A stretch of 64,000 nt of DNA from Caprimulgus europaeus. Taxonomy: Eukaryota; Chordata; Aves; Caprimulgiformes; Caprimulgidae. The notes beneath the pieces are model-generated. The model did no database searches and was not told where the DNA came from. It saw only the letters and a program-made list of their open reading frames with translations. Position 1 is the stretch's first letter. Every line of letters begins with the position of its first letter. The position numbers and the translations under genes are program-made. The stretch spans positions 1,534,001 through 1,598,000 of the forward strand of contig OU015540.1 in assembly GCA_907165065.1 (NCBI GenBank), written 5' to 3'. Below, piece by piece: positions 1-10,600 of this stretch.

Positions 1-501
1 CTCTGGATTTTTGTTAAGGCAAAATTTGTTAAGGAGCTCACTGGAGCCAGGTACCCAGTTCCTGCTGAATCCTAAGTGGGAAAGCGATGGGGTTTTCAAA
101 AGCAGAAGTTGCATGAAAAATCATTGGACGTTTGTATTCTGTGTCCTGTGGGGTCTCCCAAGAACCCCATCATGAGGAGAAGCTCTGCCTAGCCCTTTGT
201 GGCTAAGCACTGGCATCTTTGGATGTGAGATCCTAGCAGAGAGCAGCTGCTCTCCACCCTTGTACCTGTGCTGACAGCTTAGGCTGAGGGTGTTTCTTTT
301 CTCCCTTTATTGTGTGGTAGAATTAAAAGGTTGTGGATTATTTCTGTTGCAGCCTTCCAGTCTCTTGTAGACAGATAAGGCTGAAGCAGGGTAGGTCCAT
401 ATTATCACTGGGCTGGAGATGGTGCTGGGTGGGAGAACAGAGCCCCAGAGGTCAGATCCTCCCAGAGCTCTTGGGGTGTCTCACTGCCTCCTTTTCCCCA
501 G
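1..501 (+). other. NTHL1 intron, 3' part
   Basis: Non-coding sequence before the first visible NTHL1 exon. I looked for the preceding exon and found no matching reading frame, so it must lie left of the window. Confidence 0.7.
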
Positions 502-672
502 GTTATGCGCTACCAAGTCCTGCTCTCGCTGATGCTCTCCAGCCAGACCAAGGACCAGGTGACATGGGCTGCCATGCTGCGCCTGAGGCAGCACGGCCTC
601 ACAGTCGACAGGATTTTGCAGATGGATGATGCCACGCTGGGGCAGATCATCTACCCTGTAGGGTTCTGGAGG
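502..672 (+). CDS. NTHL1: NTHL1 coding exon (equivalent of human exon 3)
   Basis: Acceptor AG at 500-501 follows a pyrimidine-rich tract; donor GTGAGT at 673. It encodes 57 residues beginning [20 protein letters not shown], the first helices of the endonuclease III fold, and ends IIYPVGFWR in phase 0. Confidence 0.95.
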
Positions 673-3600
673 GTGAGTGCAGGGTCGTGGCAGCACCCAG
701 CGTGCACGTAGAGAGACCCCCTCCACTGTCCTCGGCTCTGAGACAGCTCAGGAGCCCAGGAGAGGAGCACAGAGCGGGTGCAGCTTGTCCTTCGCAGGCT
801 GTACTGGTGGCCAGTCGCTGAGCTGACAATGGGTGATGAAGGCAGGAGGTGGGTGAGAACCAGCCCAGCTCCTGAGAGGCACCCCCAGCTGGTGTTCAGC
901 CTGTGTGCCATGCCCTGTGGTGATCCTTCCCTGGAGTCAGGAGGGAGGCTGTATTTTACACCAGTTTTAGCAATTTGTATTCACTGCAAGATCATTTGCT
1001 GCAGTGCAGGGGAGGTGAGAGCTAATGAGGTCTCAGCATTTTGCTTTCAAGGAGAAATCAAAGACCTCTGTCTCCCCTCCACAAACCCCAGTGTGTGGCC
1101 TCACATGTAACATACACTCAGGAATAGTTTGTTTTCTGAGCTGTTTGTCTCTTTTCCCTCTGTTGGAGGGCAGCTGGGATTTTCTGCCTTTCCCCTTGGT
1201 TTTCCAGAACAAGGTGAAGTACATAAAGCAGACCACAGCCATCCTGAAGCAGAAATACGGAGGTGACATTCCAAGAACGGTGGAGGAGCTGGTGCAGCTG
1301 CCAGGGGTTGGGCCCAAAATGGCCCACTTGGCCATGACCATTGCGTGGGACAGTGTGTCTGGAATAGGTAGGTTGTTTTCCCTGTTCCTCTCCTGAATCC
1401 TGCCTGATCCATTCCCCAGGCAGAGGGGAAGCACTGCAGCTGGGTAAGGTGCCTGCCCTGTGAGCCTGAGAGCGTTGCTTCAGTTGAGTCATCCTCAGAG
1501 TATCTGGGTGGGTGAAGGATGTGACCCTCCACTGCTCCCAGCAGATGAGTTGCTGTAGGATTTAAGCATGAATCCAGGTACTGCTTTGCCCCAAATTTGA
1601 GAGCAGAAATCCCCAAGGGCAGGCACTCCCTCCCCTGAGGTGCTGGTAAGCCCTGCAAGTATTGCCTAATTGGGTAGGCATCCAAAAAGATGTGCTAGCA
1701 GAATAATGCTTTCAAATCTCTTTGGTGTTGAGTGACAGAGCAGTAGGGGTAATTTTGTGATTTGGGATAGTTGTAGGATAGTCTGAGGTTATTTTTTGCC
1801 AGGGTTGTTTCTGTTTAAACTAATCTCATCTGGGATTTTTGTTTGGCAAGCCTTAAGAGGGCAGCAGCAGGGCTTAGTCAGGATTACTGTTTGAAATCAG
1901 TAATTCATGCTGGGCTGTAGGAAGAAATGGTCTCGGGCAATCTGTAGCTACAGAGTTTCTGATCAGTTTTAGTTCCTGCAGCTGGGTGAGAGGTGCCCAC
2001 AGGTACATTTGTTTGTTTGCCATGTTTATTGAACAGAGAGCATAGCAGAGTGCACAGCTGTCCTCTGTGGAGCTGTGTGCTTCAGCAGTGATCAGCTGGC
2101 AGGAATCCTGCGGTGGAGGTGGGCCCAGGCCAGAGCCAGGCCAGGTTTTCTCCTGCACGATGCTGGTTTGGGGAGCGTGGCTGGCAGCAGATCTGCCGGC
2201 AGATGGGGCTGGACAGTCAGCTGCAGGATCCCAGCGGGCTGCCTGGCCCCTGGGGACAGATTAATATTCCAAAGGTATTTGCTGCTCAGTGGAGGAGCCC
2301 TGGGAAAGCCAGGAACGGTGCCACCTGATGAATGACTGCAGCTGCGGCCAGCACACAGCGCAGCCCAAGGTCAGCGTGGGCAGCGGCCGGGTCCTGCAGC
2401 CCCACTGGTCACCATCAGCTGTACAAAACATGGCTCTTGCTCGAGATTTGACAGCACTTGGGGTCTGTTGTTCTCTCCCTGCTGTGGGGGAGGGAAGTCT
2501 AGAGGGAGCCAAACTGTCCAACTGTTTTCCAAATAATTGTGTGCTCAGTTTTGATTTAGGAGGCACGACTTACTCTTCCTGTTTACAGCTATTTCCTGGG
2601 TTTTGCCCAATTAGCCACAGAGACAGGTTTATCGCTGCTGATCTAACAATAATACACTTTGCATTCAGAGCTTTTTAGCTCAAAGCACTTCATAAACATT
2701 GGTTTAAGCCTCACAAACCCTCTTGTGTTGGTAGGTATTATGAAATGTGTTTTCCATCTGGGTAAACTTAAGGGGCAGAGATTGCAACTTGCGTAACATC
2801 AGCTGAAACACGGGGAGGAAGAGAACCCGGGCCAGGCTGCCCTGTGCCTGCTAGGGCAGAGCAGGAGAGCCTTGGAAGGAAGGCTGGGTCAGACAGTGCA
2901 ATAGCTGCGTGGTGTGATACCCATCCCACCCTGCTTCTGGCTCTGGGCACAGGAAAGCAGCAGCGTGTTTGTTGTGTGAGTGAGCCTCTCCTCCTGCTTC
3001 ACCCACCCAGTACCTGGTGTGCTGTGACAGGCAGCTTTTGGCTGTGCTCTTTCTCTCTCTGTTCAGGTGTGTCTGCCCCCACCTAAACTCTGGGCTCTCC
3101 CTTCCTAGCTGTGGACACCCATGTGCACAGGATCACAAACAGGCTGAAGTGGGTGAAGAAGGAGACCAGATACCCAGAGGAAACTCGGGTGGCGCTGGAG
3201 GACTGGCTGCCAAGGTGAGGCCTGAGACCCCAGCCCCCTTCCTCCACAGCAAGCCCCTCGAGTTAGCTGCAGGAGCCACATCTGCACACAGTCCTGCTTA
3301 CCAGATTTTCAGTGACTGCACTTGGGGGTCCCCCTCTTTATGGAGAACTAGTCTGCAGGCATTTCTCTTCTCCCAGAGCTGCAGCAGCAGCATCTCAGCT
3401 ACTTGGCTGTTTCCTGGCTATATCAGATGTATCGACCACCACTAGTGCAGCCACATACCTGGAGGTCTTGATGCCCAGTTCTTGCCTTCACAACTTTACC
3501 ATGACCCAAGGCAGGTGCTTTTCTACACAGGACCTTGCTGAGCCTAATGGCCACAGCCACATCAGACCATGGTTGGATCCTGGCTGCCTTTGATGCTTAA

Positions 3601-4023
3601 TCTTCAGTATCAAATGCCAGCTGACATGTACTCTGTTGCATCTCCATATCTGGCACATGCCTTAGCACAAGGGAATGACCACAGGCACTTTGTGTGTCTG
3701 TCCTCTGCTCCCCACCCCAGTCCAGAGGGACCAGGAAAGGTTAGGAGGGCCATTAGCAGGAGGCTGGTGCCTCCAGGCGCCTTGGGAAGCCAAGAGGAAC
3801 AGGCAGTAGGTGAAAGGGAGCCATTTAAAAGCACAGGCTGTTCTTTCACCCCTCTGAGCAGCTCTATGGGAAAGCTCATGTTTTTTCCTCTCCCTGCAGG
3901 GATCTCTGGAGGGAGATAAACTGGCTCTTGGTGGGCTTTGGCCAGCAGACCTGCCTGCCTGTGAACCCTCGCTGCAGCCACTGCCTCAATCAAGACCTTT
4001 GCCCAGCTGCTAAGCGATGCTGA
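502..4023 (+). CDS. NTHL1: NTHL1, endonuclease III-like DNA glycosylase/AP lyase (C-terminal four exons; 5' end lies outside the window)
   Basis: Coding exons are 502-672, 1208-1367, 3109-3214 and 3900-4023, all with AG/GT borders and compatible phases (0, 0, 1, 0). The joined product is the C-terminal ~186 residues of the nuclear/mitochondrial bifunctional glycosylase that starts base excision repair of oxidised pyrimidines such as thymine glycol. Visible hallmarks: the helix-hairpin-helix [12 protein letters not shown], whose Lys (codon 1316-1318) is the Schiff-base nucleophile in the family; VDTHVHR, whose Asp (codon 3114-3116) is the catalytic acid; and a C-X6-C-X2-C-X5-C [4Fe-4S] cluster with cysteines at 3952, 3973, 3982 and 4000. 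No key residue is missing and no frameshift is seen. By comparison with the six-exon human gene these are exons 3-6; exons 1-2 with the start and targeting sequence lie upstream. The protein ends AAKRC, TGA at 4021. Confidence 0.96.
1208..1367 (+). CDS. NTHL1: NTHL1 coding exon with HhH motif and catalytic Lys
   Basis: Acceptor TTTCCAG ends at 1207; donor GTAGGT at 1368. The 160 nt open with NKVKYIKQT and contain [12 protein letters not shown] (DNA-binding hairpin and catalytic Lys). The exon ends one base into the Ala codon of AVDTHV. Confidence 0.96.
1368..3108 (+). other. NTHL1 intron (1.74 kb)
   Basis: Separates the HhH exon from the AVDTHV exon. Apart from an old MIR/L2-like relic near 2680-2835 it holds no repeat or second gene that I can recognise. 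Confidence 0.8.
2680..2835 (-). mobile_element. Old MIR/L2-type SINE relic in NTHL1 intron
   Basis: Read on +, the order is the reverse-complement MIR order: CAAAGCACTTCATAAACATT, CCTCACAAACCC, GGTAGGTATTATG, TTTTCCATCTGGG, then a degraded GAGGCAGAG/AACTTGC/ACACGG segment and GAACCCGGG. Strongly diverged, as expected for an ancient amniote-wide element. Confidence 0.6.
3109..3214 (+). CDS. NTHL1: NTHL1 coding exon with catalytic Asp
   Basis: Acceptor CTTCCTAG ends at 3108; donor GTGAGG at 3215. It encodes [15 protein letters not shown] and continues to EDWLP, leaving two bases of an Arg codon completed by the next exon. Confidence 0.95.
3215..3899 (+). other. NTHL1 last intron
   Basis: Single-copy-looking sequence between the last two NTHL1 exons. 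Nothing else recognised. Confidence 0.75.
3900..4023 (+). CDS. NTHL1: NTHL1 last coding exon with [4Fe-4S] cysteines
   Basis: Acceptor CCCTGCAG ends at 3899. It encodes 40 residues after the split Arg, including [13 protein letters not shown] and all four cluster cysteines; TGA at 4021-4023. Confidence 0.96.
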
Positions 4024-4400
4024 GGGATCAGCCGGTCTTTGTAGAGCAACAAAGCTGCTTCAGCCCAGCAGCAGCCCGGAGCTGAGCCCTGGTAAAGCTG
4101 TGCTCTGCACGGGGCTGGCTGTGTGACTGCAGGGAAACAGGAGGCTGCTGCAGCCAGCTCAGCATCTCGGGAGGGAGCAGCCGCTGGCAGTGGTTGAGCT
4201 CTCGAGAGGAAAAAGGGTCTTTCAAAGTGCAGCAGTCCTGCTGTGTCAGTGCTAAAGGCTCCAGCCCCCATGTGAATGCCTGAGCATGCCCCAGCAGATG
4301 CTGTGCCACGTCAGGAGTAGCTGGAGAGAAATGCTTTGTCCTAGGAGACTTGCTGCTGCTTGTAAATACACATTTAATAAAGGTGGTGGGATCTCTTTTT
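4024..4400 (+). other. NTHL1: NTHL1 3' UTR
   Basis: Runs from the stop codon to a canonical AATAAA at 4376-4381; cleavage is expected about 15-25 nt later, in the GGTGGTGGG/TTTTTTT area. The short UTR suits a housekeeping repair gene. Confidence 0.75.
4376..4381 (+). terminator. NTHL1 poly(A) signal AATAAA
   Basis: Only AATAAA in the first 400 nt after the NTHL1 stop, followed by a T-rich stretch (4396-4403) suitable as a downstream element. Confidence 0.75.
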
Positions 4401-4944
4401 TTCCATCCATGAGGTTTGCTGGCATCTGTGCAACACAGGGCAGGGGGAGGAGAGCAGGGGTGACCTCAACAAAGCAGGAGACCACAGCAGCCAGCCCTGC
4501 CAGCTGAGAGCAGGCAGCAGGCAAACTGCCATGAATAAGGTACAACTAGAGACTCCACGAGCCAGGATCAGAGGCCACCACTGCCTGGAGAAGTGACCTT
4601 TGGGTCCTGGTAGCAGAAGAGCAGGGGGTAATGCAGAGCAGTGGGGGCAGGAGAGAAGCCAGCATTGTTCTCAGTTGTGTGTGCCAACAAGGGTTACAGC
4701 AGCCATGGGAGCCAGGCTAGTGTGTGCCTCAGGAGCCAACAGAAGGGACACCACCATCATCTGCATTTTGTTCTTCAAAGAAAGGGCAGTGCTGACTTCA
4801 TTGTAGAGCTTCAAAGGAATAATTTCAGCTACTATTTAAACAGGCAAGGGAGGAAGCAAAGTTTATAATGTGCTAAAGAAGGCTGTAATTCCACTCTAAA
4901 GTTCCTTACCAAACAGATGAGGAACAAGCAAATAAGTACTTGGT
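4401..4944. other. Convergent intergenic spacer NTHL1 / NHERF2
   Basis: About 550 bp between two poly(A) signals facing each other. No reading frame, repeat or RNA gene recognised. Confidence 0.65.
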
Positions 4945-4960
4945 ACATGGGAAAACGTAG

Positions 4961-4966
4961 TTTATT
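4961..4966 (-). terminator. NHERF2 candidate poly(A) signal AATAAA
   Basis: TTTATT on +, i.e. AATAAA on the gene strand, followed downstream by GTACCAAG and TTGCTTGTTCC. It faces the NTHL1 signal. Confidence 0.5.
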
Positions 4967-7119
4967 ACTGACATTACAGTGTACATTATGTTTTTACAAT
5001 GCAGCTGACAGCCTTATACTTCATTGATTTTTTTTTTTCCAAGTTAAAGGTACAGGAACTGAATAATTACTGCTGAGCTACAAGATGTCAGAAATAGGAT
5101 AAGTGCTGTAACCAGGAGCAGTTTCCATGGACTAAGCAGAGATTAAGATTTTAAAATCTTATCAGTACACAGTTGCACACCTGATTTCTTTTAACCTGCA
5201 TTCAAAAATACATGGGTTTTTTTTCCCCTCTTTCAACTACACTGGTCCAGTCTTGGATGAGAAATGCAGTATTTACAAACAGGTCTCTGCTCTCTGACGT
5301 GCATCGGAGAACGCGACGCTTAGGTCAGTGTGACAGGGAGCTCTGCCCTGCACAGAGCTGGGCACTGCCTGGGGTTTGGCTACAGGCATGGCAAGCAACA
5401 TGCACACCATGAAACAGAAGGGCTCTTTCAAAAGATTCCTGATTTATAGAAGCAAATATTTTGGGGGCCAAAAAGAGAGCAGGTAGGGAAGAGGTGGCTT
5501 GTTAATGGCAGAGTCCTGGAGGGGAGGACTCTGCATCCTGAGCCATCATCCTGCTGCCAGTCTTGTCACCAAACACCTGCACCATTTCCTCTCCAGAGTC
5601 ATGATTTTCAACCAGTTCAGCCCATCAACATTCCTAAAAGATAACTTCCATAAAAGACAATCCATCTCCTTCACCCTGAGGCTTTCCACACTCTCCTGCC
5701 AGCCAGCTAACAGCCATGGGCATCAGCTGCTCCCCGTGGTGAAGCCAAATCTCCTGGCTCCACTGCTGCCATCCCTGCCCCTGCTGAGCCCCAACCCGCT
5801 GCTGAGGAGAGCAGAAAATGTTATAAGGCACCTTTTAACTGAATCCCTGGGAAATACACCCAGAGCCGGCACGACATCCCGCAGCGCACCAACGCAAAGT
5901 GACACAGCAGCGCTGGAGTGACCCAGGGCAAAACCACAGCCCTGGGTTTTCAAATGCTCCCTGATGGCCAAGTGATTGCTGCCATTTGCCTTTAGCTGGG
6001 GAAACTGGGTTTGTACTGGACTGTCCTGCTGTGCCCAGTCCCATCCCACTGCTGCTGCCTTTGAGCTGAGATAACGGGCAGCCGCCGTGGCTGGGCTTGG
6101 GGAGCTGCTGCAGGGAGGGGGCTGCCCCCATCACAGCCAGGACCCTGCCCTGGTAAAACACCTCTGTCTGCAGCCTCCGAGAGAGTGCTCTAGTTCAGCT
6201 CAGCCATCTTCCCTCCTTTACAGCCAAAGACAAGTAATAAAGAGCTTAAACAGGCTTAATTTGTAATGCTTTAAAGATCCACCTTCGAGGCTCCATCACA
6301 CCGCTGCCTGCTCTGTAGCCAGCCCCACAGAGACCCCACAGCTCTGGAGAACACTCTCCTGATGGTGAGACAGAGCCTCAGGGACACTCACAGGCTGGAG
6401 ACATCAAATACCAGCCCAGAAGTAACAGAGCAGGTGGGACCCAGACCCAGCTCCAGGACCCAGCACCACCACAGCTTCACCTGTGCCAAGCTCACAGCCA
6501 GAGCCAGATCCCCACGTTCATCCCTGGAAATAGACACTGGGTTGTGCTCACTTTCAAATCTGTTCAAAGAGTTTTTGTAGCATCTCATGGCTCCTGTCTT
6601 CTTGCAGGGAGGGGCCAGCGGCTCCGCTCCTCGCAGCGCCGGGCAGGACTGGCCCCGCTCCCTGCCTTCCCCCGCTGCTCAGCGCTGCATCCACGGTGCA
6701 AACGGTCAGGCCTGGGGCATTTGGGCTGTTGGGTTTAGGGTCTGGTTTTTAAACCCTGCCCTCTCCCCTCTGCAGAGCTGTCAGGGGATGAAAAAGGGGC
6801 TTTTATTGCCAGGGCAGAAGTCACTGGTGGGGAGGGACATTCCTAAACTAACTGGAAACATATGGGACTTCATTTAAAAAACAAAAACAAACAAAAAAAC
6901 AACAAAACAACCTTTTTTTGTTTCAATAGCAAAGCCCACAAGAGCAGTGTACAGCTACTGTCCATTCTCCCATCGTGTGAGTAGTTAACGCTGCAGATGG
7001 GGTGCTGGGGAGGGGGTGCCAGGTACACCCCACCCTGCGGGTCCCCACCACAGCAGGGGCACAGAGCATCCCATGGGGCTCAGCCTGGGACACCCGCAAA
7101 ACCAAAAACACCCCAAATA

Positions 7120-7145
7120 ACAACAACAATAATAATAATAATAAC
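7120..7145. repeat. (AAC)n/(AAT)n microsatellite in NHERF2 3' UTR
   Basis: Three AAC units followed by about six AAT units. Confidence 0.9.
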
Positions 7146-7312
7146 AAAAAAGTAGTACTAGAAGCCTAAATGATGCAGGTAAGAAACAAGAGTTAAACTC
7201 TTCCAGTCCTTTCTCATAGGAACAGGGGACGGCGGGCAGGCAGCGCTGGGCTGAAGAGCAAGCAAGAAAAGGAACTTTGGTCACATTTGTCTTATGAGAA
7301 TCGCTGGTGAGT

Positions 7313-7363
7313 AACAATAATAATAATAAAAATTAAAAAAATTTAAAATAAAAACAAAAAAAG
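7313..7363. repeat. (AAT)n and A/T-rich low complexity in NHERF2 3' UTR
   Basis: Five AAT units followed by AAATTAAAAAAATTTAAAAT-type sequence. Confidence 0.85.
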
Positions 7364-7513
7364 GACTTTAAAATACGCCTTGTAAAAGCAACCAGTGAAG
7401 AGCAGAGCACAAAGCATCTCACGTGGACACCGCAGGACAGGGCGTAGGCACCTCAGAAACGTCCGAGCTGGGGCAGGGGCAGGAGGGCGGCGGACGGCAG
7501 CCACCAGCGAGGC

Positions 7514-7672
7514 TCAGAAATTGCTGAAAATCTCTCTCTTCTTGTTCCAGTCCATCTGTGGAGCTCTCTTCTTCACCCGCTTGGCCCGCACCTTCTCCTT
7601 GGCCTCGGCAGCCGTGGGGCTCAGGCTCAGCCCGCTCTCCTCAAACGGGTCCCTCTTCTCCGCGTCTCCGTC
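7514..7672 (-). CDS. NHERF2: NHERF2 exon 7 (ERM-binding tail and stop)
   Basis: 52 codons plus TGA (7516-7514). Contains [20 protein letters not shown] and the ERM-binding tail. Acceptor CTCTGCGCAG ends at 7673. Confidence 0.97.
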   Translation of the reverse strand, partial: DGDAEKRDPFEESGLSLSPTAAEAKEKVRAKRVKKRAPQMDWNKKREIFSNF

Positions 7673-10600
7673 CTGCGCAGAGAGAGGAGACATCAGCCCC
7701 CGGCCGTGTCCCCCCACCCCAGGGACTCTGGGTCAGGTGCAGAGGTGGGACAGCGAGCTCTGAAACAGCCCAAAGGTGATTCTGTGGGAGGAATTGCTGT
7801 GCTCAGGCACCAGGACACAGCCCAGTGGTCCACAGGCAGCAGCCGTGGGATCAGGGTATCTGTTATTTAATGCTGAGAGAACTGGAGATGCCAGACTGCA
7901 GGCGCCCGGCCACAGCTCTCGCGTGCAGCTGGTGTTTGAGATGCTCTAGAGGCTCTGGGAGCTCAGAGCAGGCTGTGTGAGCACTGGATGCTGCCAGACC
8001 CCCGGCCATCGTGGGGCAGGGGACAGCACAGGCACTGAGAACCAGCAGAGACCCCGAGGAGCACCTGCACGGAGGCATTCCTCTGCTCTTAGCAGAGCCT
8101 CATGCTAAGGAAAAATTCTGAGCACTTTAGAAATCCCCTACTTACTATTTTAAGGAAAAAAAACCGCACTAAATTACTAACACCCAGAGAATATCAGTGT
8201 ACACCTCGGGTTTATTTTGGTCTCTCACTCCCCCGGCGCAGCAAGCATGCCAAGAAACAGCCCCAGCCCCGCGGGTCACCAAAGCCACGCTCCTCCCATC
8301 GCCAGCAGCTCCTCTGAACTGGGGTAAACTCACCAGGCTCCAAGCTAAAAGCAAGTGGGTTTTCAAAATTCTAGTCTGGCTTGTTCCTGTATTTGAGAGG
8401 GATTGAAGAGTCGTGTAGACACAGTGCTGAGGGACATGGGTCAGTCGGGAACTGGTCAGTGTTGGGTTCATGGTTGGACTCAATGAACTAAAAGAGCTTT
8501 TCCAATCCAGGGAATGCTGGGGTTCTGTTAACAGTGCTTGAACCTCTCAGCTCCACTCCTCCTGCCCTTCCAGCCTCACCTCCTGCCCTGCAGCTCCTCA
8601 GTATAATCACACGTGTGATCCAGAACTCCTCAGACACCCTTTCATCCTACATCTCCTTTCCAACTATTCGAGCACGAGTCGCTGCCCAAAGAAGCACCAA
8701 TTAAGTTTCTGCCGTTATCCCTTGCCATCCTCCTCCACTTGGTTTGGAGCAGTGTCACCTCCTCCCCAAGGTCATGATGCCCAAAGGGACAAGCACGTGA
8801 GTCCTCCCAGAGCCAGGAGGGATCACACACCCGCACCTTGCAAAACCCATCCATTAATACAGGACATCTGCTGCTGGCAGAGGCTACAGGATGCCATGAG
8901 CTTCTCTGTGCCCTGGACAGAGGGGAAAGAACATCCCTGTGACAGCAGCTCGTGCTGCTACAGCACATGTCACCGCGAGGGTCCCAAGCCCCTTGACCAG
9001 CCACCTGAAGGAGTTATCGATCCATCCCAGCAACGTGGCCACCACCACGCTGGAAGCAGCAGCTGCTGACAGCTCACAGCGCTGCTTCCTGCACACCTAC
9101 AGTGCAAGGGATGACAGGAAAAGCTGGATTTTGCTTGTTGGGTGGGCACAAGTGAACCCACATCAGCGAGACTGACCTGAAAATGCACTGAAAGGCACCG
9201 AGCCACAGCACCCTAACACAAGTGTGTACCTACACCAGGGTGGAAAGGGAAGGGGAACATTTGGGGCTTTTACCTCTGATTCCTTCCCAGGACTTTGAAG
9301 GTCACTGTGAGATGAAGATGTGGATCCTCCATTCAGCTGGTGGCAATTAAAAATGTTAGTCCAGTTTGCACAAAGATAGAATTAAAACATAAAATAAAAT
9401 AAAAAGCTTGGCAGAGAAATGCTCCAGCCTGGTGGGGACAGACACCCCAGCCACCCCACCAGGGTCCAGGGACAGAGCCAAAGGGACCCTGCACACACGT
9501 GTGCACACACATACATGTGCACAAACACGAGCTCCCTGGGATTTGCCAGCAGAGCCGCTGCTCTCCTGCATCCCCCATGCCAGGCAGAGTGGGATTCCCT
9601 GTCCCATCAGCCACCCACCTCCTCCCTCTGTCATTGGGGACAGCCTTGTTCAACCCCCAAGTTAAAGCTGCAGCAGGAAGCCAAGAAAACCAGGCAGCAG
9701 CAGGTGAGCTGAGCTGAACGAGCCCAGGGGACGTTGTGAGCATTGCTCTCCTCTCTGGGGCTGGCAGGTCATCCCACCAGGCTCACGTGTCACAGCTGGG
9801 AGCCAAGGAAAGGTGGCATGTAACCATGGCCTCTCACCCCTGGTCCCTCTTGATCACTCCAACATGTTCCCCTAAACTGAGCTCACCCAGGATGCTGCCC
9901 AGCCACCCTGGCCAAGGACTCACCTGAGTCTGGGCGGATCCGTTCGTCATGGGCTGAGGTACCACACCTACAGACCACAAAGAAAATGGGTGGTAAATGT
10001 GCTGAGCATCACCCACCCAGCCACCCCACCCACGCCTGCCTTCACCCCTGCCCACCCCACCAGCTCCATGGGTCTCATCTCTTTGTCCTGTGCTGCTTCT
10101 GAGCCCACACAAAAGCCTGTCCACCCCCCTTGTGCCCTTCTGGGACCAAACCCCTTCCCATTCCCCTGACTTCACTTGATTTCACCAGAAGAAAACACCT
10201 TCCAGGAAGAGGACCAAGCAAGGTCCTTCTATGAGCACTAAATTCAGTGCACTCCCATTTTTTTTTTGACTGTTAAGTAATTTTTCTCATGAAGCTGTTT
10301 AACCAGAAATCTTAAAAACCAACCCAACGTTCTTCACTAAAATCAGCATCTTGTTGGTGTCACACCAGCGTGTGGCGAACAACCCGCTCCCCAGCTGCCC
10401 TGGCTTTTTTTTTTTCCTCACTTCCAACAATTTCCACTAATAATATTCCACACCATGGGAAGTCTCATGGAGATAAGCTGCCAGTTGCCACAGTCAAGTC
10501 ACTGCTAAATCCTTAAAGCTCATCCAGTCCCAACCCCCCTGCCAGCAGCAGGGACACCTTCCACTAGACCAGGTTGCTCAAAGCCTCATCCAACCTGGCC

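Larger units (their letters stand above)
4945..7513 (-). other. NHERF2: NHERF2 3' UTR (inferred, about 2.6 kb)
   Basis: No splice-compatible exon or repeat boundary is evident below the stop codon. The first well-placed AATAAA on this strand is at 4966-4961. The stretch includes two AAT-rich microsatellites (7120-7145 and 7313-7363) and an A-rich run at 6870-6912. The 3' limit is inferred only from the poly(A) signal. Confidence 0.55.
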
